From Deltaproteobacteria bacterium (GTDB lineage Bacteria; Desulfobacterota; Desulfuromonadia; Geobacterales; Pseudopelobacteraceae): a stretch of DNA of 62,325 nt. The first letter of the stretch is position 1. Every line of letters starts with the position of its first letter. The notes under the pieces were generated by a model. The model saw nothing but the letters and a program-made list of their open reading frames with translations, made no database searches and was not told where the DNA came from. This document shows positions 54,687 through 62,325 of this stretch, one piece after another. The position numbers and the translations under genes are program-made. The stretch spans positions 1 through 62,325 of the forward strand of contig JAJXWO010000023.1 in NCBI GenBank assembly GCA_021781535.1, in the 5' to 3' direction.

Positions 54687-55673
54687 TTAATATGCGCCGG
54701 CCATGGCATTCCTTACCGCCTGCAGTATTAACTCGGTCTGCGGTATGCAGATCTTTTCGATCTTGCGTGAATACGGCATGGGTACATCAAGACCTGACAC
54801 TCTTGTTACCGCTGTTTTGAGAATATCGAAGCAGTGCTCATATATTCGCGAGGTAATCTCCGCCCCCAGCCCGCACGTACGCCAGCATTCCTCCACCACC
54901 ACTACGCGCCCGGTTTTTCGGATCGAAGCCAGGATGATTTCCTCGTCCAGAGGGGCCAGACTGCGCAGGTCCACAACTTCGCATGAAATTCCCTCTTGTG
55001 CCAGTTCCTCCGCCGCCTGCAGTGCCAGCACGGTCATACGGGCATAGGCCACGATGGTTATATGTTCCCCGAGTCGCTTCACATCTGCCCGGCCAATCGG
55101 TACAAGATATTCCGGGTCATCCGGCACCTCTCCCTTGCTGTTGTAGAGCAATTCGTGCTCCAGGAAGACTACCGGATTGTTGTTGCGGATGGCACTTTTA
55201 AGCAGGCCCTTGGCATCTGCCGGTGTAGACGGATAGAGGACGTACATGCCGGGACAGTGCATGAAGTAGGTTTCAAGACTCTGTGAATGTTGGGCTCCCA
55301 GCTGGCTGCCGCCTCCACCCGGCATGCGGATTGTCATGGGCAGAAAAGTCTGGCCTCCGAACATGGAGCGAATCTTGGCCATATGATTGATGATCTGATC
55401 CATAGCGAGCAGGGCAAAGTTCACTGTCATCAGCTCGGCCACCGGCCGCAAGCCCCCCATTGCTGCCCCGATCGAAACACCGATGATGGTATTCTCTGAA
55501 ATGGGGGTATCCTTTACCCGCTCCTCGCCAAACTCGGCCAGCAGACCACGGGTTACCTTGAACGACCCCTCATACAGCGCCACGTCCTCACCGAGGACAA
55601 CCACGGAGGGATCATGACGCATCTCCTCTTTCAGAGCCAGATTGAGTGCATCGCGATAGGTCATCTCAGACAT
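54687..55673 (-). CDS. pdhB: Pyruvate dehydrogenase E1 component, beta subunit
   Basis: The 328 residues show the transketolase-type beta subunit pattern: MTYRDALNLALKEEMRHD, GEDVALYEGSFKVTRGL, PISENTIIGVSIGAAMGGLR, and GGGGSQLGAQHSQSLE. The start at 55673 follows GGGAGG and overlaps the end of E1alpha by eight bases, so translation is coupled. With E1alpha it decarboxylates pyruvate. A branched-chain or acetoin dehydrogenase is the alternative, but spacing and similarity favour pyruvate. Confidence 0.93.
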   Translation of the reverse strand: MSEMTYRDALNLALKEEMRHDPSVVVLGEDVALYEGSFKVTRGLLAEFGEERVKDTPISENTIIGVSIGAAMGGLRPVAELMTVNFALLAMDQIINHMAKIRSMFGGQTFLPMTIRMPGGGGSQLGAQHSQSLETYFMHCPGMYVLYPSTPADAKGLLKSAIRNNNPVVFLEHELLYNSKGEVPDDPEYLVPIGRADVKRLGEHITIVAYARMTVLALQAAEELAQEGISCEVVDLRSLAPLDEEIILASIRKTGRVVVVEECWRTCGLGAEITSRIYEHCFDILKTAVTRVSGLDVPMPYSRKIEKICIPQTELILQAVRNAMAGAY

Positions 55674-56643
55674 ATAAATCCTCCCAAACTTCGCCGTCAT
55701 CGGGCCAGGGGGACTCTTCGGCAAAGGTTACCGCCCCGTCAACAGTTGCCCTGCAGCGCGCCTCGATGGCGTCAAGATCCTTGCGAGTGGCGATGCCTTC
55801 CTCAATCAAACGCTTGGCATAGTTAGGCAACGGATCGCGGGCCTTCCACATTTCGTGTTCCGCCGCAGAGCGATATTTTGCCGGGTCGGCCATGGAGTGG
55901 CCCCGAAAGCGGTACGTGGTCGCTTCGATAAAGTAAGGGCGTCCGGTTTCGCGAACCTTTTCCGAGGCATACTTGACCGCCCGATAGACGGAGATCACGT
56001 CCATGCCATCCACCTTTTCTGAAGGGATATCATAGCCGCAGGTACGCTTATGGATGGATGCCAGCGCCGATGAGCGGTGGACTTCTGTGCCGATGCCGTA
56101 ATAATTGTTTTCACAGATAAAAAGGACCGGCAGTTGCCATAATTGCGCCCAGTTAAGCGATTCGTGGAAGGTGCCCTGGTTGACCGCCCCGTCACCGAAG
56201 AAACAGGCGGCGATGCGATCTTCACCTCGGTACCGTGCAGCAAACGCCAAACCGACCGAAATCGGAAACTGGCCCCCAACAATAGCATACCCACCCATGA
56301 AGTTCAGAGCGGGGTCAAAAAGGTGCATGGAGCCCCCTTTCCCTTTGCAGATGCCGGTTGCCTTGCCGAAAAGTTCAGCCATGACCCGCCGGGGATCGGC
56401 TCCCCGTACAATAGCCTGGGCGTGTTCACGATAGGCGGAGAGAATGTAGTCATCCCGATGCAGTCCTGCGGTTGCTCCGACAGCTACGGCCTCCTGGCCG
56501 CTATAAAGATGAAGGAAGCCGGTGATATTTCCTTTTGTATACTGTTCAGCACAGCGTTCTTCAAATTCCCTCGAAATAAACATCTGCTCGTAAAACCTGA
56601 GCAACTCCTGATCTGGTAATAATATGCGCAACTTGGCTTCCAT
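55666..56643 (-). CDS. pdhA: Pyruvate dehydrogenase E1 component, alpha subunit
   Basis: The 325-residue alpha subunit has the thiamine-diphosphate motif GDGAVNQGTFHESLNWAQLW ending in NN (ENNYYGIGT) and the phosphorylation-loop-type segment TYRFRGHSMADPAKYRS. CGGAGG lies seven bases before the ATG at 56643, which also gives the usual N-terminus. First of the E1alpha-E1beta-E2 series. Confidence 0.94.
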   Translation of the reverse strand: MEAKLRILLPDQELLRFYEQMFISREFEERCAEQYTKGNITGFLHLYSGQEAVAVGATAGLHRDDYILSAYREHAQAIVRGADPRRVMAELFGKATGICKGKGGSMHLFDPALNFMGGYAIVGGQFPISVGLAFAARYRGEDRIAACFFGDGAVNQGTFHESLNWAQLWQLPVLFICENNYYGIGTEVHRSSALASIHKRTCGYDIPSEKVDGMDVISVYRAVKYASEKVRETGRPYFIEATTYRFRGHSMADPAKYRSAAEHEMWKARDPLPNYAKRLIEEGIATRKDLDAIEARCRATVDGAVTFAEESPWPDDGEVWEDLYV

Positions 56644-56764
56644 TGGTTTCCTCCGAGTTGTCCGCCCCGCACTCCACCGTTGCGTCCCCATACAAAAATT
56701 ATATCAAGCATTATGAACATAACCAGCAAAATATTTTGTCCCCGGCACCGCGCAAATGCCGGCA

Positions 56765-57202
56765 TCATTGATGGCGACGGAACCAGGCGACTACCGCTTC
56801 GCTGCTCTGGGCACCGGAAAGTTGATCGATAACGTTCCCATTCCTGATCAACAAGAGCGCCGGAATGCCTCGAACACCGAATCGACCTGCCAGTCCCGGA
56901 TTTTCCTGGGTATTGATCTGTACAACGGCTGCAGTGCCTGCCAGCACTTCTGCCACCTTGCGCACTGCAGGTTCAAACGACCTACAGTGCGGGCACCATG
57001 GCGCCCATAACTCGGCCAGCACCGGGCCGTTGTACCTGCTGATAAATGTGTCGTAGGAACGATCCGTGAGTTGTTGAGGCCGAAAGTACATAAGCGGCAA
57101 CTCCGTGCGGCAATTACCGCAACGGCCGCTTTTGCCTTCCTTTTCGGCCGGGACCCTGTTTGCCGTGCCACAAGAACTGCAGGTAACAACATATGCTGGC
57201 AT
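56765..57202 (-). CDS. Thioredoxin with N-terminal zinc ribbon (TrxC-like)
   Basis: The 145 residues have a zinc ribbon (Cys8, Cys11, Cys28, Cys31 in CSSC and CGNC) and a thioredoxin domain with active site APWCPHCRS at 69-73. That reads WCPHC, as in DsbA-like proteins, not the usual WCGPC of thioredoxins. The cis-proline is in RGIPALLLIRNG. It lies upstream of the PDH genes, 121 bases from E1alpha. It probably acts as a stress-responsive cytoplasmic reductant; the CPHC site predicts a more oxidising redox potential. Confidence 0.9.
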   Translation of the reverse strand: MPAYVVTCSSCGTANRVPAEKEGKSGRCGNCRTELPLMYFRPQQLTDRSYDTFISRYNGPVLAELWAPWCPHCRSFEPAVRKVAEVLAGTAAVVQINTQENPGLAGRFGVRGIPALLLIRNGNVIDQLSGAQSSEAVVAWFRRHQ

Positions 57203-57285
57203 ATCGCACTCGCTCCCATCTATGATATAATTTTGCCGGTGAGTATCACGTAATGATCAAAGCACCGGATACTTCAGCAATAAAA

Positions 57286-57320
57286 AAGCCCACCGTCTCA
57301 ATTCATGATCAGGTGAGCTT
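57286..57320 (-). terminator. Rho-independent terminator after the 69-residue protein gene
   Basis: On the minus strand a nine-base stem (AAGCTCACC with GGTGGGCTT, one G-T pair) and a 17-base loop are followed by TTTTATT. It lies about 50 bases after the stop at 57372. Confidence 0.7.
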
Positions 57321-57371
57321 CAGTTGGTTTGCGCATAAACCACGCGACAGCAAACCCGATTGAATTTTCAT

Positions 57372-57581
57372 CTATGGCAGCTGTTCCGAATCAACTTCTG
57401 CACACTCATCCCGGCTCCACGTATCCAGTTCGCCATTGGCAAGTTTTACCTGAACGGTTTCCCCCTCATTGGTGCAGCCAAAAGTGTAGCCAATTTCACC
57501 GGTCTTAAGATTACGCAGGGCAACATTTTCCTCCCGCTGTTCTGTCCGGTAACAAACCTTGTCGTACTTGTTGGTATCCAT
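57372..57581 (-). CDS. Small hypothetical protein
   Basis: A 69-residue soluble protein (MDTNKYDKVCYRTEQREENV ... GYTFGCTNEGETVQVKLANG). The repeated short beta-strand pattern suggests a small barrel. AGGAG lies seven bases before the ATG at 57581, and a terminator follows, which argues for a real gene. No family recognised. Confidence 0.6.
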   Translation of the reverse strand: MDTNKYDKVCYRTEQREENVALRNLKTGEIGYTFGCTNEGETVQVKLANGELDTWSRDECAEVDSEQLP

Positions 57582-57659
57582 GGGCACTCTCCTTTCAGCA
57601 CGCTTCCGGAAAAAAATGCCACACTCCGGAAACGGTCAGGCAAACCGACCGGAATTTTG

Positions 57660-58139
57660 TCATACTACGGTAATATCCAAATTTGATTCCCATAAGCCAT
57701 GCAGATTACACCGTTGCCGCACAACAAGCGTAACTTTACCTTTCGGAGCAACATCCTTGGGAAGCGCGACAGTAAATGAAACCTTTGGCTTCATAAAACC
57801 CCGGGGCTGGAAGTCTACCCTTCCTGCCGGTTCGTTTCCGATGGAGAGTTCGATATATTCAATCCAGTGAGCCGGTCCCATAACGTGGATCTTCTCACCA
57901 ACCGAAACTTCTACCATAAAAAACTCTCCGGCCTTAACCGAAGCCGGCGCGGAAATCACCGGTACATGGGAAATTTCCAAGGGTGTTTTTTTCCCGGAGT
58001 CCTTAACCCGGTTTATCGAATCGAACAGGGATTGATCCACCTTGGCGGGAAAATAACGTTCAGATGCGGCTGCTAACGAGCTGATACCAGCAGAAAGTGT
58101 ACCGATTACGGTAGCAGTCAAAAAACTCCGTCTGTCCAT
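57660..58139 (-). CDS. Tat-exported superoxide reductase-like protein
   Basis: The 159-residue protein has a twin-arginine signal (MDRRSFLTATVIGTL) and a neelaredoxin-type iron domain. The expected Fe(His)4(Cys) set is present: His58 (ISHVPVI), His85 and His91 (IHVMGPAHWIEYIEL), Cys144 and His147 (RCNLHGLWES). No N-terminal desulforedoxin rubredoxin-like site is present. It should reduce superoxide to peroxide in the periplasm. It follows a monoheme cytochrome c gene by 75 bases, which could feed it electrons. Confidence 0.9.
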   Translation of the reverse strand: MDRRSFLTATVIGTLSAGISSLAAASERYFPAKVDQSLFDSINRVKDSGKKTPLEISHVPVISAPASVKAGEFFMVEVSVGEKIHVMGPAHWIEYIELSIGNEPAGRVDFQPRGFMKPKVSFTVALPKDVAPKGKVTLVVRQRCNLHGLWESNLDITVV

Positions 58140-58214
58140 GAGGTGTTCCTCTCATAACAAATTAATAGGTTGCAGGTACTCCTGCAGAGTATTATAAAAA
58201 TTAGTTAGTTACAG

Positions 58215-58580
58215 CTATTTGAATGTCTTGAGGACATACTCTGCAATAGCCTTTGCATCCTTGTCGGACACCATGTTCTTGTCAAAGGTGCTCATCCCTG
58301 GCCCGGGATGACGCATAAGTTTAACGATATCATTTGCAGTCTTGATGCCGTTTTTGTGAAGATCCTTGCGCGAGAGAGTCTTGTCGGCCTTGATGATATT
58401 GCCGCCATCGGCATGGCATGCCGCACAATGCGCCTTGAATCCGGCTTCGCCGCTTTTGCCGGCGGCATGGAGTGGTGCCTGCCACAGCAAGAGGACAGCC
58501 AAAAATGCAGCTGCCGAAATTGCGATCGTTGAAGTTCCGGTTGATGACATGGTTCTGAGAGCAGTTCGATTGAAATCCAT
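58215..58580 (-). CDS. Monoheme class-I c-type cytochrome
   Basis: A 121-residue exported protein: signal peptide (about 1-40), heme site CAACH at 52-56 and probable axial Met96 in GPGMSTFDKNMVSD. It ends in the class-I C-terminal helix (AKAIAEYVLKTFK). AAGGAG precedes the ATG. It lies immediately upstream of the superoxide reductase and is probably its periplasmic electron donor, by context. Confidence 0.9.
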   Translation of the reverse strand: MDFNRTALRTMSSTGTSTIAISAAAFLAVLLLWQAPLHAAGKSGEAGFKAHCAACHADGGNIIKADKTLSRKDLHKNGIKTANDIVKLMRHPGPGMSTFDKNMVSDKDAKAIAEYVLKTFK

Positions 58581-58841
58581 TGTATTTCTCCTTGAAGTTT
58601 AATTACGGCAGCTCCCTGCCGTTAGTGCATCGTTGATGCAACGATATTTTACGACACCATGCTGACAAATGTTTCTTTTCCATTATTACAGAGATACATG
58701 GTTTTGCAACAGCGCTCCGTCAAAATAGTTCATATTCGCTTGTCATTGGCGGCATAACAGTGCGTAAACATTATGAAAAAAGTTATATGGCGGCTCAATC
58801 GGGCTGCCAAAACAGATAATTCTGCAATTAATATCGCAGGG

Positions 58842-59249
58842 CTACCCAGCTATGGGTACATCCGAATGTACCCCGCTCGTAAATTCAAGTACCCGATCTA
58901 TTTTAACGGCGAATCTGGTCAGTATCTGGGGCGTTTCCGGCGTGTTGACAGGTTGATTATTCTCATCATGAATTGCCGTTTCTGTATTCTTAATGACCGA
59001 TCCGAGCATCTGGTAGCCCTTTCCGGTGTCAGGCAAAAACACCACAACCGCTATGCGGAAATTGCACTCGATATTCTGCAATGTTGACGGACAAAACCAG
59101 TTTTCAAAAATCAGCACAGAGTCTCCGGAGACAGTAACCTGTTCCCCGATGGCCATGTGCGGCTGACCGGATGAATCTGCGGTGGCAACAAAAACAAGAG
59201 TGGTCTTTTCCATCAAACTTCTTACCGGTTCAGTGATCATATCGACCAT
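58842..59249 (-). CDS. Pyridoxamine 5'-phosphate oxidase-family (PPOX) protein
   Basis: About 135 residues of FMN-binding split-barrel type (TLVFVATADSSGQPHMAIG, then ENWFCPSTLQNIE). This family includes flavin-dependent reductases and pyridoxamine oxidase-like proteins. The ATG at 59249 is favoured by GGGGTG six bases upstream; an ATG at 59240 or an earlier GTG are alternatives. Its role is unknown. Confidence 0.75.
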   Translation of the reverse strand: MVDMITEPVRSLMEKTTLVFVATADSSGQPHMAIGEQVTVSGDSVLIFENWFCPSTLQNIECNFRIAVVVFLPDTGKGYQMLGSVIKNTETAIHDENNQPVNTPETPQILTRFAVKIDRVLEFTSGVHSDVPIAG

Positions 59250-59566
59250 AACGCGCACCCCGGGTTCCTTATGCCGCACGAATCAGCGGCAACATCAGAA
59301 GAAACCAAGGCAGAAACCGAGCCAACTTATAAAAATAATTAGCTTGTCAAATCGGCATGTTATAGCAGCTGACCCTAATCAAAGATCAGAGTCAGCTGAA
59401 ACAGATTTTGCAGCAATTCTGGTGGAAAGCATGGAGAATATGCCCGTAATTGACTGATGAGGCCCAAAGTTACGTTTGTTGCCCGGTGTCACATTTGTTG
59501 CTGATTTGCATCACATCTGAAAACAATTTGTGCAGCGTGGACAGCATCCATCACCTTCATGCCGCC
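59250..59566. other. Intergenic region with a strong hairpin
   Basis: These 317 bases carry no supported gene. CAGCTGAC (59366-59373) and GTCAGCTG (59391-59398) are perfect arms with a 17-base spacer that can pair partly. TTTGTTGC occurs twice nearby (about 59475-59502). No T run follows, so a terminator is unlikely. Confidence 0.5.
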
Positions 59567-61501
59567 TCAATGTTGATTCTGTTTCACTAAATTCAGCGTT
59601 CCACCGGCTAAAAGCTCCTGACGCTGGCGGTCTGATATCTCCAACACTGTGGCAACCTCCCGGCCATTAATGAACACCGGAATTTCACTGGCTCCGTTTA
59701 TGACAAGTCTCCGGATGTCGGGAATCACAACCTGATCACCCTGTTTAAAAAGATCAAAATCTGCAGGATTTTTGAAAACCAGCGGTACAATGCCGAAATT
59801 AACCAGATTAGCCTTGTGTATGCGGGCAAAACTTTTGACTATCTTGGCGCGAATTCCCAAATAGCGGGGAGCTATGGCAGCATGTTCGCGAGAAGACCCC
59901 TGCCCATAATTCTCGCCGGCGACAATAATGCCGTCTCCGGTAGCCAATGCGCGAGCAGGGAATTCCGCGTCCACCTGTTCGAGCACATGCTCGCTGATCG
60001 CAGGAATATTACTGCGCAACGGCAACACTTTATTTCCGGCAGGCATAATATGATCGGTTGTAATATTGTCACCAAGCACAATGACGACGCCAGCATGCAG
60101 AGTGTCAGGAAGAACCGTAAAATCCGGAAACGGCAGGATATTCGGTCCGGTCTTGATTTCGACCGTTGAACGGTCTTCCAGCGGAAAGATAATGCCGGAA
60201 TCATCCAGAAGATATTTCACGGGGTTCTGTACCGCCGGATACGATCTGGTCTTTGCCAAGGTGCGCGGATCAGTGATGACGCCATAAATACCCGATGCGG
60301 CGGCTGTCTCAGGGGAACAGAGGTACACTTTGTCGCCCGTGGTGCCACTTCGGCCGGGAAAATTGCGCGGAAAGGTGCGAAGGCTGACCTGGTCTGTTCC
60401 CGGTGCCTGTCCCATACCGATGCACCCCAGACAACCTGACTGGTGAATGCTGATTCCCGCCATCAGCAACATCATAACACCACCATCCTGGGCAATATTT
60501 TCCAACACTTGGCGGCTTCCGGGATTGACATGAAAATGTACCCCAGATGCGACCCGGTTTCCCTCCATGATCCGGCAGACGGTCATCAGATCGCGGTATG
60601 AAGAGTTCACCGAACTGCCAACAATAACCTGATCAACTTTAGTCCCTGCTACGTCCCGGACCGGCACCACCTTGTCGGGCGACGAGGGACAGGCAATCAA
60701 CGGTTCCAATGTCGAGAGATCAATTTCATCATATTCATCATACGTTGCCCCTTCGTCTGCCGACAATGGCTGCCAGTCATCCCCGCGGCCCTGTGATTCC
60801 AGGAACTGGCGCGTCCGTTCATCGGAAGGGAAAATGGATGAAGTGGCTCCCAATTCGGCCCCCATGTTGCCAATCGTCGCTCGATCCGTTGCGGACAGGG
60901 ACGCAACACCCGGTCCATAATATTCAATCACCGCGCCGACCGCTCCTCTGACGGTATGACGGCGTAACATTTCGAGAATGACATCCTTTCCCGAAACCCA
61001 GTCAGGAAGCTTTCCGATCAGTTTGATTCCCATAACCTTCGGACAGGGAAGATAAAAGGGATGCCCGGCCATTGCCAACGCAACATCAAGGCCGCCGGCA
61101 CCAATTGCCAGCACGGAAATTCCTGCGGCCGTCGGCGAATGGGAGTCGGCGCCCAAAAGAATGATGCCGGGAACCCCGAAACGTTCCAGATGAACCTGGT
61201 GTGAAACACCGTTCCCCGGTTTGGACAGATACATGCCGAATTTCATCGCGGCAGATGTCAAAAATGCGTGATCATCCGCATTTTTGTAATCGGTCTGCAA
61301 CAGATTATGATCAATGTACTGTGCTGCCAAACCAACCTTTACCTTCGAAAGCCCCATGGCGATAAATTCCAGCATAGCCATCGTTCCGGTGGCGTCTTGA
61401 AGCAGGGTATGGTCAATCCGGATTGCAATCTCCGTATCCGGAACCAGCGCACCTTCGACCAGATGAGCTTCCAGTATTTTTGTAGTAAGATTTTTTGACA
61501 T
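59567..61501 (-). CDS. Aconitase-family hydratase, one cluster cysteine replaced
   Basis: The 644 residues are aconitase-like throughout: LLGADSHSPTAAGISVLAIG, CLGCIGMGQAP, SSREHAAIAPRYLG in the swivel domain, TTDHIMPAG. It matches the LeuC/AcnA-like 'putative aconitate hydratase' subfamily of about 640 residues. The CxxC pair is intact, but the third cluster ligand, normally the Cys in GSCTN, reads GSSVN (Ser297, codon TCG). The [4Fe-4S] cluster may be altered or the substrate may differ. CGGAGG precedes the ATG. It stands alone. Confidence 0.88.
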   Translation of the reverse strand: MSKNLTTKILEAHLVEGALVPDTEIAIRIDHTLLQDATGTMAMLEFIAMGLSKVKVGLAAQYIDHNLLQTDYKNADDHAFLTSAAMKFGMYLSKPGNGVSHQVHLERFGVPGIILLGADSHSPTAAGISVLAIGAGGLDVALAMAGHPFYLPCPKVMGIKLIGKLPDWVSGKDVILEMLRRHTVRGAVGAVIEYYGPGVASLSATDRATIGNMGAELGATSSIFPSDERTRQFLESQGRGDDWQPLSADEGATYDEYDEIDLSTLEPLIACPSSPDKVVPVRDVAGTKVDQVIVGSSVNSSYRDLMTVCRIMEGNRVASGVHFHVNPGSRQVLENIAQDGGVMMLLMAGISIHQSGCLGCIGMGQAPGTDQVSLRTFPRNFPGRSGTTGDKVYLCSPETAAASGIYGVITDPRTLAKTRSYPAVQNPVKYLLDDSGIIFPLEDRSTVEIKTGPNILPFPDFTVLPDTLHAGVVIVLGDNITTDHIMPAGNKVLPLRSNIPAISEHVLEQVDAEFPARALATGDGIIVAGENYGQGSSREHAAIAPRYLGIRAKIVKSFARIHKANLVNFGIVPLVFKNPADFDLFKQGDQVVIPDIRRLVINGASEIPVFINGREVATVLEISDRQRQELLAGGTLNLVKQNQH

Positions 61502-61854
61502 GGTGCACCTCCGAGCAAGTTAAAACTTTTTTCTGCACAGGTATCAAATATTAAGAGCAACTCCACCCATCTTCAGCCCGGAGCCATCTGTCAGTATCGG
61601 TCGCTCGTGGACAGTTAAATACAATGGCAACATAGCGTCCAGCCTGTTTTAAGTATAAACTCATATTGCACTAAATCAAGATCATGCAGCACAGGAATAT
61701 GACGAACAACATAAAAGCGGGCTCGACAAACGGTATAAACTTGACCCAACAATTTTACACCGGCTTGATAATTGTAAAAACGTGACTACACTATACATGC
61801 CGCTTCTTATCATCATGAACCGTGACGCAATAAAGATAAAAATGGAGTTTTGGC
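61502..61854. promoter_or_regulatory. Divergent region between aconitase-like gene and response regulator
   Basis: These 353 bases lack a supported gene. The clearest element is an inverted repeat TTTTACA (61753-61759) and TGTAAAA (61773-61779) with a 13-base spacer, about 75 bases before the response-regulator ATG. It is a possible operator for either gene. Confidence 0.45.
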
Positions 61855-62325
61855 ATGAGCCACCAGGATTACAGTTCCCACTCTATCATGCTTGTGGACG
61901 ACGAAACGGAAGCGCTATCGCTGTTGAAGTCATTTCTTTTCCACGAAGGATTCCAGAAGGTGCAGACGTTTAACGACAGCCTGCTGGCGCTTGAAAATTT
62001 CAAGAGCGAGGAGGTTGCTCTGGTCATCATGGACCTGATGATGCCCAAGCTCCACGGCAGGGACCTTCTTGAGGCCTTTTCTGAATTGAAGCCGCAGGTC
62101 CCGGTAATTGTTGTTACTGCCGAGAGCCACATCGATACCGCTATCGATTGCATGAAAACTGGAGCCGTCGACTATATTACCAAACCGATTTCCATCAATC
62201 GCTTTATTGCCGGCGTAAAGAGAGCACTTGAACTACACGGTCTCAACGAAGACATCATGCTGCTGGACAACGCAAGTGATGAAGAAATCGCCGCCCGGAC
62301 TCCGCACATCCCTTCAATCATAAAT
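61855..62325 (+). CDS. Response regulator, probably NtrC type (C-terminus beyond window)
   Basis: At least 157 residues with a complete receiver: IMLVDDETEA, phospho-Asp in VIMDLMMPKLHG, Thr in VVTAES, Lys in DYITKPISI. The receiver closely resembles that of the intact regulator at 41763 (MDLMMP, VDYxTKP), so a sigma-54 AAA+ output domain probably follows outside the window. GGAG lies seven bases before the ATG at 61855. Confidence 0.85.
   Translation, partial: MSHQDYSSHSIMLVDDETEALSLLKSFLFHEGFQKVQTFNDSLLALENFKSEEVALVIMDLMMPKLHGRDLLEAFSELKPQVPVIVVTAESHIDTAIDCMKTGAVDYITKPISINRFIAGVKRALELHGLNEDIMLLDNASDEEIAARTPHIPSIIN

Noticed and set aside
58773..59087. A 104-codon frame on the plus strand
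   Set aside because: It is mostly antisense to the PPOX gene and has no family signature.
1..62325. CRISPR arrays, insertion sequences, tRNA and rRNA genes
   Set aside because: Nothing seen; the only repeats are in-frame domain repeats, and no transposase, integrase or clover-leaf sequence was recognised.

Overview
This window looks like a chromosomal segment of a Desulfuromonadota bacterium, most likely Geobacteraceae or a close relative. This is inferred from family content, not from a marker gene. The signs are a PEP-CTERM/XrtA-type exopolysaccharide locus with its PrsK/PrsR sigma-54 two-component system, a 12-heme outer-surface-type cytochrome c lipoprotein beside a porin and a rhodanese lipoprotein, many hybrid histidine kinases and NtrC-type regulators, and a periplasmic superoxide reductase. 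I see no tRNA, rRNA, insertion sequence, phage gene or CRISPR array.

Region 1 (1-22,621, all minus strand) is one long polysaccharide locus. Transcription starts at the right with a TPR lipoprotein (PrsT type). Next come an initiating sugar-phosphate transferase, a Wza-type export protein, a Wzz-type chain-length protein, a CpsD-type tyrosine kinase, an ExeA-type ATPase, an outer-membrane beta-barrel and an XrtA-type polysaccharide deacetylase. The locus then changes character: a Wzm/Wzt ABC exporter is followed by a decoration cassette (NeuD/PglD-like acetyltransferase, GNAT protein, acyl carrier protein, acyl-CoA dehydrogenase, O-methyltransferase, DegT aminotransferase). It ends in a very large secreted deacetylase-like protein with internal DNA repeats that runs off the left edge. 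No exosortase and no ordinary glycosyltransferase lies in the window.

Region 2 (22,622-26,134) is a 661-base divergent control region with a convincing sigma-54 promoter, then a small PEP-CTERM protein (the probable sorting substrate), a REC-PAS-GGDEF protein and a Crp/Fnr-type regulator.

Region 3 (26,141-39,595) is respiratory and sensory. Two giant hybrid kinases flank a small gene set that resembles a Geobacter extracellular-electron-transfer ('ext') cluster: a LysR regulator divergent from a small exported protein, a tandem-rhodanese lipoprotein, a porin and a 12-heme lipoprotein cytochrome.

Region 4 (39,596-51,230) holds glmS (UDP-GlcNAc supply), two tandem paralogous sigma-54 response regulators (one with a degenerate receiver), prsK-prsR on the plus strand, and a soluble multi-PAS hybrid kinase.

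Region 5 (51,262-62,325) is metabolic: a TsuA/TsuB-like sulfur uptake pair, pyruvate dehydrogenase E1alpha-E1beta-E2 without E3, a zinc-ribbon thioredoxin, a Tat-exported superoxide reductase beside a monoheme cytochrome c, a PPOX-family protein, an aconitase-like protein lacking one expected cluster cysteine, and the start of another response regulator.

The most original elements are the carrier-protein acyl cassette inside the polysaccharide locus, the shared divergent sigma-54 control region, the ext-like conduit with its rhodanese lipoprotein, the pseudo-receiver enhancer-binding protein, and the cysteine-to-serine change in the aconitase-like protein.
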